A stretch of DNA of 64,000 nucleotides, from positions 50,381 to 114,380 of the forward strand of contig JAXHTS010000050.1 in assembly GCA_034190085.1 (NCBI GenBank), in the 5' to 3' direction. The notes beneath the pieces were generated by a model that saw nothing but the letters and a program-made list of their open reading frames with translations, was not told where the DNA came from and did not search any database. Numbering within the stretch: position 1 is the first letter of the stretch; every line of letters starts with the position of its first letter. Shown piece after piece: positions 30,193 through 39,309 of this stretch. This DNA comes from Spirochaetota bacterium. GTDB lineage: Bacteria > Spirochaetota > UBA4802 > JAFGDQ01. The position numbers were made by a program, and so were the translations under genes.

Positions 30193-30924
30193 ATGAAGAA
30201 AAAGTACTTGAGTGTGTTTCTATCTGTTTTGATGGCTCTTTTTGTAAGCAGTATAGCCTTTGCTGATATTGATCTCGACTTAGATGATGAAGAGGAGAGG
30301 GGTGTGCCTCGAGATACAACTGGGGGTTATTTTACTATTAAAGCAGGATATGATCTGAATGGGAAATATGATTATGACGCAACATTGGAACTATCGGGTT
30401 TTGAATTATCAGAATCTGAAGAATATGATATAGATAATGGCTTTTCATTTTCAGCAGAATTTGTAGGAGCTATAAACGAACGAGCTGGATTTGGTGCTGG
30501 TATTTCCTATCAACATAAGCGAAGCTTTGATGAAAATACTGGAGGATTAGATCCAAAGTTCAATTTTTTACCTATTCACGGACTATTTAAATTTAAGGTT
30601 CCTTTAGATAATTCTATCACTCCATTTGCAGTAGCGCATTTAGGCTATAACTTACTCTTTGGTAATGATGATTTTAAAGGTGAAGATGGTGATTTGAGTG
30701 GAGGACTTTACTGGGGATTAGGATTTGGAATAATTATATCTGATGGGATTCAGGTAGAATTACTTTATTCAGTTAACAATGGGAAAGTTGAGGAATCGGG
30801 TATTGAACTCGAACTAGTGGGTGATCCATATTCAGGTTATTATTATGAAAATATTCCTTATTCTTATGAAGAAGAATTTAAATATTCTAAGATCACATTA
30901 TCTGTTGGATATAATTTTTATTAA
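30193..30924 (+). CDS. Small outer-membrane beta-barrel protein
   Basis: A 243-residue protein with a signal peptide (about residues 1-24, cut after SSIAFA). The mature N-terminus is strongly acidic (DIDLDLDDEEERG). The rest alternates as in an eight-stranded barrel (FTIKAGYDLNGKYDYDATLEL; GLYWGLGFGIIISDGIQVELLYSV) and closes with ITLSVGYNFY, an aromatic-ended final strand. It resembles porin/OmpA-type or opacity-like small barrels; no peptidoglycan-binding domain is attached. I prefer the ATG at 30193, with AAGGAG nine bases upstream, to an earlier in-frame ATG at 30169 that would spoil the signal peptide. A terminator follows at 31066. Confidence 0.78.
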   Translation: MKKKYLSVFLSVLMALFVSSIAFADIDLDLDDEEERGVPRDTTGGYFTIKAGYDLNGKYDYDATLELSGFELSESEEYDIDNGFSFSAEFVGAINERAGFGAGISYQHKRSFDENTGGLDPKFNFLPIHGLFKFKVPLDNSITPFAVAHLGYNLLFGNDDFKGEDGDLSGGLYWGLGFGIIISDGIQVELLYSVNNGKVEESGIELELVGDPYSGYYYENIPYSYEEEFKYSKITLSVGYNFY

Positions 30925-31065
30925 TATCCGTATGTAATCATTGCTGAGATTGACATTCTTTTCTGAATTAAGAACTCGCACATTTAGTAATATAGTAAAG
31001 TTGATTTGTGATATATATTGAAAAGTGATATTTTAGTTCGATAGTTATATCTAAAAATTGAGATG

Positions 31066-31108
31066 AAAACATACTCCCCCGATGCAATCGGGGGAGTATG
31101 TTTTCACA
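31066..31108 (+). terminator. Bidirectional intrinsic terminator
   Basis: A perfect 18-bp stem (31066-31083 with 31087-31104) with the three-base loop GCA starts with AAAA and ends with TTTT. It contains CATACTCCCCCGAT. It ends only 24 bases before the ATG of the next gene. Confidence 0.85.
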
Positions 31109-31127
31109 CATTTTTATATTTTAAATC

Positions 31128-31487
31128 ATGGCGACTATAACAACCCAAAGACGTGAACAACTTCGACAGAAAATAGTTTTTCTGGTACAGCAATTGAACA
31201 CCCGTAATGAGGAGCATGTGGTAGAGCTGTTCCTGAATCTGATAGAGGAAGTTGAGGCAGATATTGAGGAGTTGAGGGAGCAGAAGGCATCCACTCATGA
31301 TATTGCTCTTTTGATACAGGAGATGAGAAGTGGATTTGCGCTAATGGAAAAGCGTTTTGATTCAGTGGACAAGCGCTTTGAAGATATGAACAAGCGATTC
31401 ACTTCAATGCAATGGTTAATGGGAATAGGTCTTTCAATGTTGGCGCTTTTAATTACTCTATTAACATATCTTACAAAGCAGGCATAA
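31128..31487 (+). CDS. Small coiled-coil protein with C-terminal membrane anchor (Bdr/DUF1640-like)
   Basis: A 119-residue protein. Residues 1-70 are helical and acidic; residues 65-90 repeat KRFDSVDKRFEDMNKRF, a seven-residue periodicity typical of coiled coils. The last 25 residues form one membrane helix (LMGIGLSMLALLITLLTYLT). The layout is that of Borrelia Bdr proteins and of similar DUF1640-type proteins found next to mobile or variable loci. The function of these is poorly known. The ATG has no Shine-Dalgarno sequence and lies 24 bases behind a strong terminator hairpin, so it either has its own promoter inside that hairpin region or depends on read-through. Confidence 0.65.
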   Translation: MATITTQRREQLRQKIVFLVQQLNTRNEEHVVELFLNLIEEVEADIEELREQKASTHDIALLIQEMRSGFALMEKRFDSVDKRFEDMNKRFTSMQWLMGIGLSMLALLITLLTYLTKQA

Positions 31488-31686
31488 TCTCGTCCATGAG
31501 TTTCCCTAAGCTCTCGAATACGATAGAAAGGTTATGATTTATTACCCTCCCGAAGTTTTGGATAGGGATATCCATCATCCCCTCAATCCTTTTTAATATG
31601 TGCTAATACAGATTTCACAAAGATGAGCTTCTGTTTCCCCTACATATAAGCCAAGTATCCTTTTGGCTTGTTTCTATAGATCTACC

Positions 31687-32673
31687 CTATGCTCCAGTAG
31701 GAAACTTGCCGCTATGAAGTATCTCCTCGGCTTCTTTGATTATAGCATCAATGAGTTCCTTTACGCTTAAAACCCTGTCAATGGCTGCAACAGCCAAAGA
31801 ACCTCCGGCTGACCGTAGTATCTCTTCTGACATGTCCATGCTATCAATATCCTTCATCGAGTCCCTTTCTTCAGAGGTGCTTTTAAGGAGCGTCATCTCT
31901 AGTTCTCGCAGCCATTCATGAGTCGCAACCTTTCCCCTTTTTTGCATAGCCCTCTCATATTCCTCAGCTTTTGGGGGGGCTAGGCATCTGTCTCTATATT
32001 TCGGGTCAGTGGGATCAGCTTTAACGAGAGCTTCCTTAAATCGATCTGAGATTGGACACTCCTTAGTGGCCATAAATGCAGTCCCCAGATATACCCCTTC
32101 AGCGCCTAGACAAAGGGATGCCAAAAAGCCATGAGCATCAGCAATGCCTCCGGCTGCTATGATGGGTATCTTTATCAGCCTTGTTGCCCAGGATATATTA
32201 ACGAGGGTGGGGAGTTGGGAAATATGCTTAAAACCGGTTCCCTCAAGGCCAACAATAACCACAGCATCAGCGCCATACTTCTCGGCTGTTACAGCGTGTT
32301 TCACGGTTGCAACCTTATGAATCCATTTGATGCCGGCTTGTTTGAGCTTTTTACCATACTCTTCAGCCTTAAAGGCGGCGGTCTCCACCACAGGGATCTT
32401 CTCCTCTATTGCTACCTCCATCATCTCTTCCATGCCAGGGAAAAGACCTATGGTTAAGTTTATACCAAAGGGTTTATCGGTCATAGACCTGGCTCTCTGT
32501 ATATCCTCTCTCAGCTTTTCAGGTGTATGGAGGGCTGAGGCTGTAATTAATCCAAATGCGCCAGCCTCAGATACAGGGGCCGCCAAGGCAGAGGTTCCAA
32601 ATCCGTGATACGCTCCCTGGATAATTGGATATTTGCATCCCAGAAGCTCTGTAATCTTTGTATTCCATTCCAC
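31687..32673 (-). CDS. Nitronate monooxygenase-family flavoprotein (NMO/FabK-like)
   Basis: A 328-residue FMN-binding TIM barrel of the nitronate monooxygenase (2-nitropropane dioxygenase) family. The N-terminal LLGCKYPIIQGAYHG, the PFGINLTIG strand, the KYGADAVVIVGLEGTGF segment around the flavin phosphate and the PIIAAGGIADAHG and GAEGVYLGTAF loops are present. Family members oxidise nitronates, or act as enoyl-ACP reductases (FabK). The catalytic-histidine region (GLEGTGFKH rather than EAGGHxG) departs from the best studied NMO class I enzymes, so the substrate is open. The start is a GTG at 32673 with AAGGAG seven bases upstream. No partner gene is adjacent. Confidence 0.82.
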   Translation of the reverse strand: MEWNTKITELLGCKYPIIQGAYHGFGTSALAAPVSEAGAFGLITASALHTPEKLREDIQRARSMTDKPFGINLTIGLFPGMEEMMEVAIEEKIPVVETAAFKAEEYGKKLKQAGIKWIHKVATVKHAVTAEKYGADAVVIVGLEGTGFKHISQLPTLVNISWATRLIKIPIIAAGGIADAHGFLASLCLGAEGVYLGTAFMATKECPISDRFKEALVKADPTDPKYRDRCLAPPKAEEYERAMQKRGKVATHEWLRELEMTLLKSTSEERDSMKDIDSMDMSEEILRSAGGSLAVAAIDRVLSVKELIDAIIKEAEEILHSGKFPTGA

Positions 32674-33161
32674 ATCGATTCTCCTTTTTGTTTATATTAT
32701 TTGTTCATTATAATATTGATAATTTATATTTATGGTAATGAATAATTTATTATGTATGATGAAAGAAATATTTTTATTATAAATATATATGATAAAGAAA
32801 TTGATATATCAAAGCTCATGTCAATATATTTTTATTTTCAGAGCAATTTCAATATATGATTAAAATCGACAATAATGTATTGATAAGAAATTACTAAGCG
32901 CTTGGTTTCAAATGGGAAAGTGTATTATGTCAATTATTGTATAAGCATAATATTTTGAACTTGACCTTATATGTTATATTCTATTTAAGGCCAATAATGA
33001 TCATAATAGCTGTTAACTATATCCCCGGAGATAGTGGTTTGTAGAGTCTCTTACCGGCTTATCCTCAAAAGAGGGATTTAAGAGTTAGTAGAACACTAAA
33101 TGATTTGATTCATCACAAAAGTGGCGGTTTAAAATATGTATGTTGAGAAGTTTGTTAGGGA
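32674..33161. other. AT-rich intergenic region
   Basis: I see no gene and no clear terminator. It separates the nitronate monooxygenase start from the decayed secreted-protein gene and must contain the former's promoter. Confidence 0.4.
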
Positions 33162-33978
33162 ATGAAAAATATTTCTATTGTCTTTAGAATGATATTCTGT
33201 TTGATATTGATATGTGTATATTCACCATCAGGAATGCCTGCTCAAAATATTCCGTCCTACATCACAACTCATTATCCTGAACCTAGTGGCTCTAAGGCCG
33301 ATAATAGTTGGAAGGCATATAATAAGGAGTTCAAACTTTTTCCATTGGAGTCAGGAGGACAAAAAAGAATTAACGGACAGGGGGCTTGACTGGGGACTGG
33401 TTGAAGATATGCAGAAGCGGTGCGGCGCTCTCAGGGAGGCCCAATCCAGATGGATAACAACAAGGTTCAGCCACGAGGAGGCAGAAAGGCTGTGGACAGA
33501 GAAGTCCCCTCTGGCCTAGGATTTAAGAGATGAGCTTCTGCATACCTTCCGCTTTGCCTACAGAAAGCAGCCTGACATACTGGGAAGGGTGGACGAGATA
33601 GCGCAAGATACCGGGCACGCTGACATGATTCAGGACTTAAATGATTTGAGTGTTCTTGGCAGAGAGCATCCGGAAGCATTAGAGTCTATTAAATTAGATA
33701 TGGCTCTTCTGGAGAAGGCTGCTGTACTGGCTGATGAGATGTCTGATCTTCTGGGCGCCGCAAGCGCTGAGCGCGCTGACAGCAGCGGGGTTAAAAAGAT
33801 CAGGGATCAGGGCTACACGCATTTAAAGAGGCGGTTGACGAGGTGCGTGAGTTTTGGCGGTTTATTTTTTGGAGAGATGAAGCCAGGATCAAGGGGTTTG
33901 CGAGTCAGTATTTATGCAGATCAAAGCGCAAGAGTGATGCAAAAGGGGAATCTGAAAGCGATACCCTATCATAGCTGA
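33162..33978 (+). pseudogene. Decayed gene for a secreted helical protein
   Basis: Fragments of one coding sequence lie in different frames. 33162-33389 encodes a signal peptide (FRMIFCLILICVYSPSGMPA) and a short mature start. From about 33350 a second frame continues (ELTDRGLDWGLVEDMQKRCGALREAQ), interrupted by a TAG at 33518, then DLRDELLHTFRFAYRKQPDI and EIAQDTGHADMIQDLNDLSVL. Near 33830 the sense switches to a third frame (VDEVREFWRFIFWRDEARIKGFASQYL) that ends just before the 21-bp tandem repeats. At least two frameshifts and one stop rule out function. The parent seems an uncharacterised helical secreted protein, and I cannot name it. Confidence 0.7.
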
Positions 33979-34020
33979 TTGCATTTGTGTTTATTTTACG
34001 TTCCGATGCGGTTTTACGGG

Positions 34021-34316
34021 CGTAAGATCGGGGTTTTGTACCGTAAGAATGGGGTTTTGTACCGTAAGATCGGGGATTTGCGCCGTAAGATCGGGGTTTT
34101 GTACCGTAAGAATGGGGTTTTGTACCGTAAGATCGGGGTTTTGTACCGTAAGAACGGGGTTTTGTACCGTAAGATCGGGGATTTTGTACCGTAAGAACGG
34201 GGTTTTGTACCGTAAGAATGGGGATTTTGTACCGTAAGATCGGGGATTTGTGCCGTAAGAACGGGGTTTTGTACCGTAAGATCGGGGGTTTGCGCCGTAA
34301 GATCTGGGATTTGCGC
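34021..34316 (+). repeat. Tandem array of fourteen 21-bp units
   Basis: Fourteen copies of a unit of the form CGTAAGATCGGGGTTTTGTAC begin at 34021, 34042, 34063, 34084, 34105, 34126, 34147, 34168, 34190, 34211, 34233, 34254, 34275 and 34296. Twelve are 21 bases and two are 22. Copies vary at fixed places (GATCGG/GAATGG/GAACGG and TTTTGTAC/ATTTGCGC). A 21-base period keeps translation in frame and gives heptads such as YRKNGVL or RRKIGDL on one strand and RYKTPIL or TAQIPDL on the other, but the 22-base units break those frames. There are no unique spacers, so it is not a CRISPR array. Confidence 0.9.
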
Positions 34317-34656
34317 CGTTCGGTAAGGTCTACAATGGGAATATGTACAAAATCTCACTCTTTATCAAAACCACCTTCCATGATAAGGGAGTGGAAGTGA
34401 GGATTAAATCGAAGAAAATGTATCCTCTCAAAATTTCATGGTAAGCACATATAATGGGAATGACGAGAGGTTATCATACCAATAGTTCTATCTTGAATAA
34501 TTTGTGCTAATGATGGGATTCTGAAAGCGCCAGTAACTCGATCATGGATATATTCATAGGCGTTAATGCCTGATTTTTTACTGCCAATGCTGGTTAGTGC
34601 AGTTTAGTTTTTTCCTTGACACTTATAAAGGGTTAATAAAGATAAATTAGGATGTT
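34317..34656. other. Intergenic region upstream of the Nudix gene
   Basis: No gene seen. TTGACA at 34616-34621, about 36 bases before the Nudix start, is a possible -35 box, with only a weak AT-rich match downstream. Confidence 0.35.
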
Positions 34657-35589
34657 ATGAAATCAGATAATGACAAGGGAACTCAAGAGAGGGAGGCCTC
34701 TGTGCCTATACATGCTTCTTCAGTAATCATTATTCGAGATGCAACAGAGGATATGTATGAGATATTCCTTATGAAGCGTCATCGGAATCAATCCTTTATG
34801 GGTGGAGCTTATGTCTTCCCGGGCGGCAGATTGGATGATATGGATTGTTCGAGTGAGTTAGTATCCTGCATATGCGGCATTTCATCCTCAAATGCAAAAC
34901 TAATTCTGCAGGAGCCAGATCTTCCAGATGATATAGCCTGTGGGTTATTTTGCGCAGCGCTGCGGGAGACTTTCGAGGAAGCGGGTATACTCTTAGCCTA
35001 TTTCTCTGAGGGTAATTTGGTCAACTTCCTTGATGAAGAGATAAGGCAGCATTTTTCACAATACCGTAAAAGACTCATGAATAATGAACTATCCTTTATT
35101 GAGATATCCAGAGAGGAAAATATCCTATTCGCTTTTGATCTTCTATTACCCTATGCTCACTGGATTACGCCTGAGGCGGAGGCAGCTTTTAAAACAAAGA
35201 GATTTGATACGCGTTTCTTCATTGCGCGTATGCCCGGTGGACAACAACCCATTCACGATGGCATGGAGATGACTGACTCGCTTTGGATTACTCCATGCTT
35301 GGCCTTAGAGAAACAAAAAGCGGGTGAAATAATGCTCATGCCGCCAACCCTAAAAATAATTGAAGAACTCAATGCCTATAAATCTACAGATGAACTCCTA
35401 TCCTCAGTAAACAATCATAAGATCAATACTGTCTTGCCTCAACCCTTTGCAATGGATGATGGATTTGGATTAAAACTGCCTCATGATCCCGAATATACCA
35501 TCGCTGCTTACAAACAATCTCCACGGCCAAATGATCCCTCGCGTATTGTGCTGCAAAACGGTATTTGGACAACTAAGCTAATAGACTGA
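34657..35589 (+). CDS. Nudix hydrolase, NUDT19-like
   Basis: A 310-residue Nudix-fold protein. The Nudix box is split as in NUDT19/RP2-type enzymes: GGAYVFPGGRLDDMD, about 40 inserted residues, then ALRETFEEAGILLAY, which supplies the REXXEE metal ligands. Related eukaryotic enzymes cleave CoA and acyl-CoA; bacterial members with this insertion are mostly untested, so a nucleoside diphosphate derivative of unknown identity is the safe call. Residues 165-215 (HWITPEAEAAFKTKRFDTRFFIARMP) are also typical of this subgroup. The stop is only six bases before polA, so the two are probably co-transcribed. The ATG has a weak ribosome site (AGGATGTT). Confidence 0.85.
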   Translation: MKSDNDKGTQEREASVPIHASSVIIIRDATEDMYEIFLMKRHRNQSFMGGAYVFPGGRLDDMDCSSELVSCICGISSSNAKLILQEPDLPDDIACGLFCAALRETFEEAGILLAYFSEGNLVNFLDEEIRQHFSQYRKRLMNNELSFIEISREENILFAFDLLLPYAHWITPEAEAAFKTKRFDTRFFIARMPGGQQPIHDGMEMTDSLWITPCLALEKQKAGEIMLMPPTLKIIEELNAYKSTDELLSSVNNHKINTVLPQPFAMDDGFGLKLPHDPEYTIAAYKQSPRPNDPSRIVLQNGIWTTKLID

Positions 35590-35595
35590 AGATAA

Positions 35596-38298
35596 ATGAG
35601 AAAGAGATTATTTGTCATTGATGGACATGCGCTCTCTTATAGAGCTTATTATGCATTCATCAAAAATCCCTTGACTAACTCCAAGGGGCAGAATACCTCC
35701 GCAATTTATGGTTTTGCTAGGATGCTGTTAAAGCTCATTGATGAAGAGAGCCCTGATTACCTTATCGTTGCATTTGACCCGCCGGGGAGGTCTTTCAGGT
35801 TTAGGCTTTATCCGGAATACAAGGCCAATCGTCAAAAGATGCCGGATGATCTTAGACCTCAGATTGACGAGATAAAGAATATGCTATCCATTATGGGTAT
35901 TATGTGCATAGTGGAGGAGGATTACGAAGCGGATGATGTGCTGGGTACCATAGCGAAAAAGTATTCAGGAAAGGATATTGAGGTGGTGCTTGTTACAGGG
36001 GATAAGGATGCCTATCAGCTTGTAAATGACAATGTGAAAATATATGCTAATAAAAGGGGGATTACGGAATTTGAGATCTATGATGTTAAGGGGGTCACTG
36101 AGAAGCTTGGTATTAGACCTGATCAGGTAATAGATTATATGGCTCTTATGGGTGACTCAACTGACAATATACCAGGGGTGCTTGGAATTGGAGAAAAGAC
36201 CGCACAGAAGCTGATTGGTCAGTATGATCATCTGGAAGGCGTCTATGAACATATTGATGAGATAAAAGGTGCAAAGATTAAGGAATCAATCCTGAATAAT
36301 CAGGAAATGGCATTTCTTAGCAGGGATCTCGTTACCATACGTGACAGTCTTCCCATTGAGATAGATATTGATAAGATAGCCAAACCAGATCTGAACTCGG
36401 ATAAGACTAAAGAGTACTTTTATAAAATGGAGATGATGTCAATCATCAAGGAACGCTTCCCGGAAGAGGAGGGAAGAGAAATTGAGGAGAAGAGTGATAT
36501 TAGAAAGGATTATCGGATAATCTCTAGCAGAAATGATCTTGAAGGGGTGATTTATCTGATAAATCAAAAGGGAGAGGTCTCGATAGACACTGAGACAACA
36601 TCACTTCATCCTATAGAGGCGGAACTGGTAGGGATATCACTATCCATTAATGAGAATGAGGGTTGGTATATTCCCATTCGTGGCCACATGGATGACGTAA
36701 ATATTACTAAAGAATCATCATTGGATCTCTTAAGACAGGCATTAGAAGACCCAGAGATTAAAAAAATTGGGCAGAACATTAAGTATGATATAATTATATT
36801 GAAGAATGAGGGAATTGATATGAAGGGAATATTTTTTGATACAATGGTCGCTTCATATCTTCTCAATCCAACAGAACGACGTCATAATCTTGATGATCTT
36901 GCATGGAAATATTTAAATTATAAAACCATAAGTTACGAGGAATTGGTTGGTAAAGGCAAAAAAGCGATCTCTATTATAGATGTGCCCCTTGACAGGTTGT
37001 CGGAATATGCTATTGAGGATGCTGATGTTGCATATAGATTGTATAAAATATTAAAGCATAAGCTAAAGGAAGGGATGCTTGATAGACTCTTTTATGATAT
37101 TGAGATGCCCCTTGTGAATGTTTTGGCAACTATGGAGTGGAATGGGGTAAGGGTTGATCTGAATTATTTTGAAGATCTTTCCATTGAGAATCAGAGATTG
37201 CTAGGCGAGGTGGAGGAGACGATCTATTCCATAGTTGGCGAGAGATTTAACATCAACTCAACAAGAGAGTTGTCGAGGATCCTCTTTGAAAAGTTGGGAT
37301 TGAAACCGGTTAAGAAAACCAAAACTGGTTTTTCAACAGATATCACAGTTCTTGAGGCATTGAAGGCAAGGCACGAGATAATACCTCATTTAATATCATA
37401 TAGAACATTAAGCAAGCTTAAGAACACTTATACTGACTCATTGCCAAAAATTACATCCAGGAAGACAGGCAGAATCCACACATCCTATAATCAGACTGTT
37501 GTGGCTACTGGAAGGTTGTCTTCCTCTGATCCCAATCTTCAGAATATTCCCATAAAGGACGAATTTGGTAAGAGAATAAGAAGGGCGTTTGTCTCTGATA
37601 AGGAGTGCCTTCTTTTGTCAGCTGATTATTCTCAGATAGAACTCCGTTTGGCTGCGCATTTATCAGAGGATGAGAATATGATCAAGGCCTTCAAGGAGGG
37701 TATGGATATACACAATCTGACGGCCTCAAATATCTTTCACACCGCGATTGGTTCTATTACTAATGAGATGAGGAGGCAGGCAAAGATTATTAATTTTGCT
37801 ACTATTTACGGTGTATCACCCTATGGACTATCTCAACAGGCAGATATATCAGTAAAGGAGGCTGCTGAATTTATAAAAATGTATTTTGAGATATATCCCG
37901 GATTTAAGAGGTATGTTGAGGAGTCAATTGCCTTTGCCAGAGAGAATGGATATGTAACAACCCTTTTAGGGCGCAAGCGATTCATTCCTGAGATCAATTC
38001 TGAATCATCCTTTGCAAGGGAAGGGGCAGAAAGGATTGCGATAAATACACCGATCCAAGGAGCCTCTGCAGATCTCATCAAGAGAGCAATGATAAACATA
38101 CAGAAGCGATTATGCCAGGAGGATTATAATTCAAGGATGATCCTCCAGGTGCATGATGAACTGGTATTTGAGGTACCTATTGAGGAAAAGGATGATATGG
38201 AGAGGGTTGTAAGGATAGAGATGGAAGAGGCTATCATACTTAAGGTGCCTGTGATTGTAGATGTGGGTTGGGGTAAAACATGGGCTGAGGCACATTAA
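35596..38298 (+). CDS. polA: DNA polymerase I with 5'-3' and 3'-5' exonuclease domains
   Basis: A 900-residue complete Pol I. Residues 1-290 are the 5'-3' flap nuclease (FVIDGHALSYRAYYA; EADDVLGTIAKK; GDSTDNIPGVLGIGEKTA). The 3'-5' exonuclease keeps its metal ligands (D331 and E333 in IDTETTSL, and YAIEDAD further on), so it should proofread, unlike Pol I enzymes with a dead domain. The polymerase domain has motif A (D677 in ADYSQIELR), motif B (RRQAKIINFATIYG) and motif C (H853-D854-E855). It fills gaps and removes RNA primers. Its stop codon overlaps the stop of the anti-sigma gene on the opposite strand in a shared TTAA. Confidence 0.97.
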   Translation: MRKRLFVIDGHALSYRAYYAFIKNPLTNSKGQNTSAIYGFARMLLKLIDEESPDYLIVAFDPPGRSFRFRLYPEYKANRQKMPDDLRPQIDEIKNMLSIMGIMCIVEEDYEADDVLGTIAKKYSGKDIEVVLVTGDKDAYQLVNDNVKIYANKRGITEFEIYDVKGVTEKLGIRPDQVIDYMALMGDSTDNIPGVLGIGEKTAQKLIGQYDHLEGVYEHIDEIKGAKIKESILNNQEMAFLSRDLVTIRDSLPIEIDIDKIAKPDLNSDKTKEYFYKMEMMSIIKERFPEEEGREIEEKSDIRKDYRIISSRNDLEGVIYLINQKGEVSIDTETTSLHPIEAELVGISLSINENEGWYIPIRGHMDDVNITKESSLDLLRQALEDPEIKKIGQNIKYDIIILKNEGIDMKGIFFDTMVASYLLNPTERRHNLDDLAWKYLNYKTISYEELVGKGKKAISIIDVPLDRLSEYAIEDADVAYRLYKILKHKLKEGMLDRLFYDIEMPLVNVLATMEWNGVRVDLNYFEDLSIENQRLLGEVEETIYSIVGERFNINSTRELSRILFEKLGLKPVKKTKTGFSTDITVLEALKARHEIIPHLISYRTLSKLKNTYTDSLPKITSRKTGRIHTSYNQTVVATGRLSSSDPNLQNIPIKDEFGKRIRRAFVSDKECLLLSADYSQIELRLAAHLSEDENMIKAFKEGMDIHNLTASNIFHTAIGSITNEMRRQAKIINFATIYGVSPYGLSQQADISVKEAAEFIKMYFEIYPGFKRYVEESIAFARENGYVTTLLGRKRFIPEINSESSFAREGAERIAINTPIQGASADLIKRAMINIQKRLCQEDYNSRMILQVHDELVFEVPIEEKDDMERVVRIEMEEAIILKVPVIVDVGWGKTWAEAH

Positions 38299-38765
38299 GA
38301 AATTTTCTTCTTCAGAATACCGATGCTATGCTTTAATTTTTCCAGATGAGTTCCAATGAATACAATTGAATAGATTGAGATTATTAGCCCCAATACTATA
38401 CTTAAGGGTACTTCGAAATTGTTGCCGAATTGATTCTTTAACCAAATCATCGGTTCGCTGTAGGAGATTAGGAATATGCTTAAGAAGATAATTAAACCTG
38501 CAGTTACCCAATTAAAGGTTGAGATCTCTTTTTTGTAGGGTGTTTCAGTCAGCAAAATTTTTTGCATGATCTCATCTGTTAGGTCTTTTCTCAAAGGAAA
38601 GGGATTGAATTCCCTAATTTCATCAAGTGCATCTTTAAGCATATATACTTCCACTCTGCATCTGTTACAAAAGAGCATATGCACTCTTATATTCAGAGGT
38701 ATCACTCTATAGTCTTCCATTTCCAGAAATCTTGTTATTATTTTATCACAATTTATGATGTTCAT
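38295..38765 (-). CDS. Putative anti-sigma factor with zinc-binding motif and two membrane helices
   Basis: A protein of 156 residues from the ATG at 38765, which has GAGGAGG eight bases upstream; a TTG at 38771 is too close to that site. Residues 29-36 read HMLFCNRC, the H-x3-C-x2-C of zinc-containing anti-sigma (ZAS-like) domains. Two membrane helices follow (about 85-103 and 120-140), then a short basic tail. It should bind the sigma factor encoded directly upstream and release it on a membrane or redox signal, as in other pairs of this layout; the signal is unknown. It overlaps the sigma gene by 20 bases. Confidence 0.75.
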   Translation of the reverse strand: MNIINCDKIITRFLEMEDYRVIPLNIRVHMLFCNRCRVEVYMLKDALDEIREFNPFPLRKDLTDEIMQKILLTETPYKKEISTFNWVTAGLIIFLSIFLISYSEPMIWLKNQFGNNFEVPLSIVLGLIISIYSIVFIGTHLEKLKHSIGILKKKIS

Positions 38766-39309
38766 CAGCAATACCTCCTCGAAGTGTATCCCTTAATATA
38801 ATTTTTGCCCTGAGCATATTTGATTTTATTGTGTTCAAGGGAATATCTGTAATCATTTCTATTTCCCTGTAGGAAAGTCCATAGAAGAAATATAAATCTA
38901 TGCACAATCTGTATTTTTCGGGCAATGCCTCTACTGCCTTTAATAGAGCCTTTCTTAATTCTTCCCTTAAGTGGGTTTCTTCTGGTGTCGCATCATCACT
39001 TTTAATATAAGTTTCGACTAAGCTTGAGTCAATTATTTTTGTCTTTGCTGAGTTAATTCCATGATTATATGCAATTCTCACAAGCCAGGAAAAATATTTT
39101 GAGGTTCCCCTAAATGTATGAAGCTTTTCATAAGCCTTTAGAAATACATCCTGTACAAAATCGTATGCGTCCTCCCTATTTTTATGAAATCGCATCCCGA
39201 GGTTGAATATATATTGCTGATATTTTTCAACGATAATCTTGTAAAGATCAACTTCTCCATGAAGAATTTTTTTAATAATCTGTTCATCAGTATAGATGCC
39301 TTCATCCAT
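38746..39309 (-). CDS. ECF-type RNA polymerase sigma factor
   Basis: A 187-residue sigma-70 family protein with only regions 2 and 4. Region 2 includes NREDAYDFVQDVFLKAYEKLHTF and FSWLVRIAYN; region 4 contains LPEKYRLCIDLYFFYGLSYREIEMITDIPLNTIKSNMLRAK, a normal helix-turn-helix. It is intact, unlike the truncated ECF gene at 21605. The overlapping downstream gene is the likely anti-sigma factor, and the upstream membrane-protein gene overlaps by eight bases, so the three genes make one operon. ECF operons commonly control themselves; I see no promoter motif clear enough to annotate. Confidence 0.92.
   Translation of the reverse strand: MDEGIYTDEQIIKKILHGEVDLYKIIVEKYQQYIFNLGMRFHKNREDAYDFVQDVFLKAYEKLHTFRGTSKYFSWLVRIAYNHGINSAKTKIIDSSLVETYIKSDDATPEETHLREELRKALLKAVEALPEKYRLCIDLYFFYGLSYREIEMITDIPLNTIKSNMLRAKIILRDTLRGGIADEHHKL

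Noticed and set aside
34021..34316. CRISPR array
   Set aside because: Units are contiguous with no unique spacers, and no cas gene is present.
34014..34358. Reverse-strand 114-codon frame through the tandem repeats
   Set aside because: Its openness is a by-product of the 21-base period; no start context, and the forward frames are equally open.
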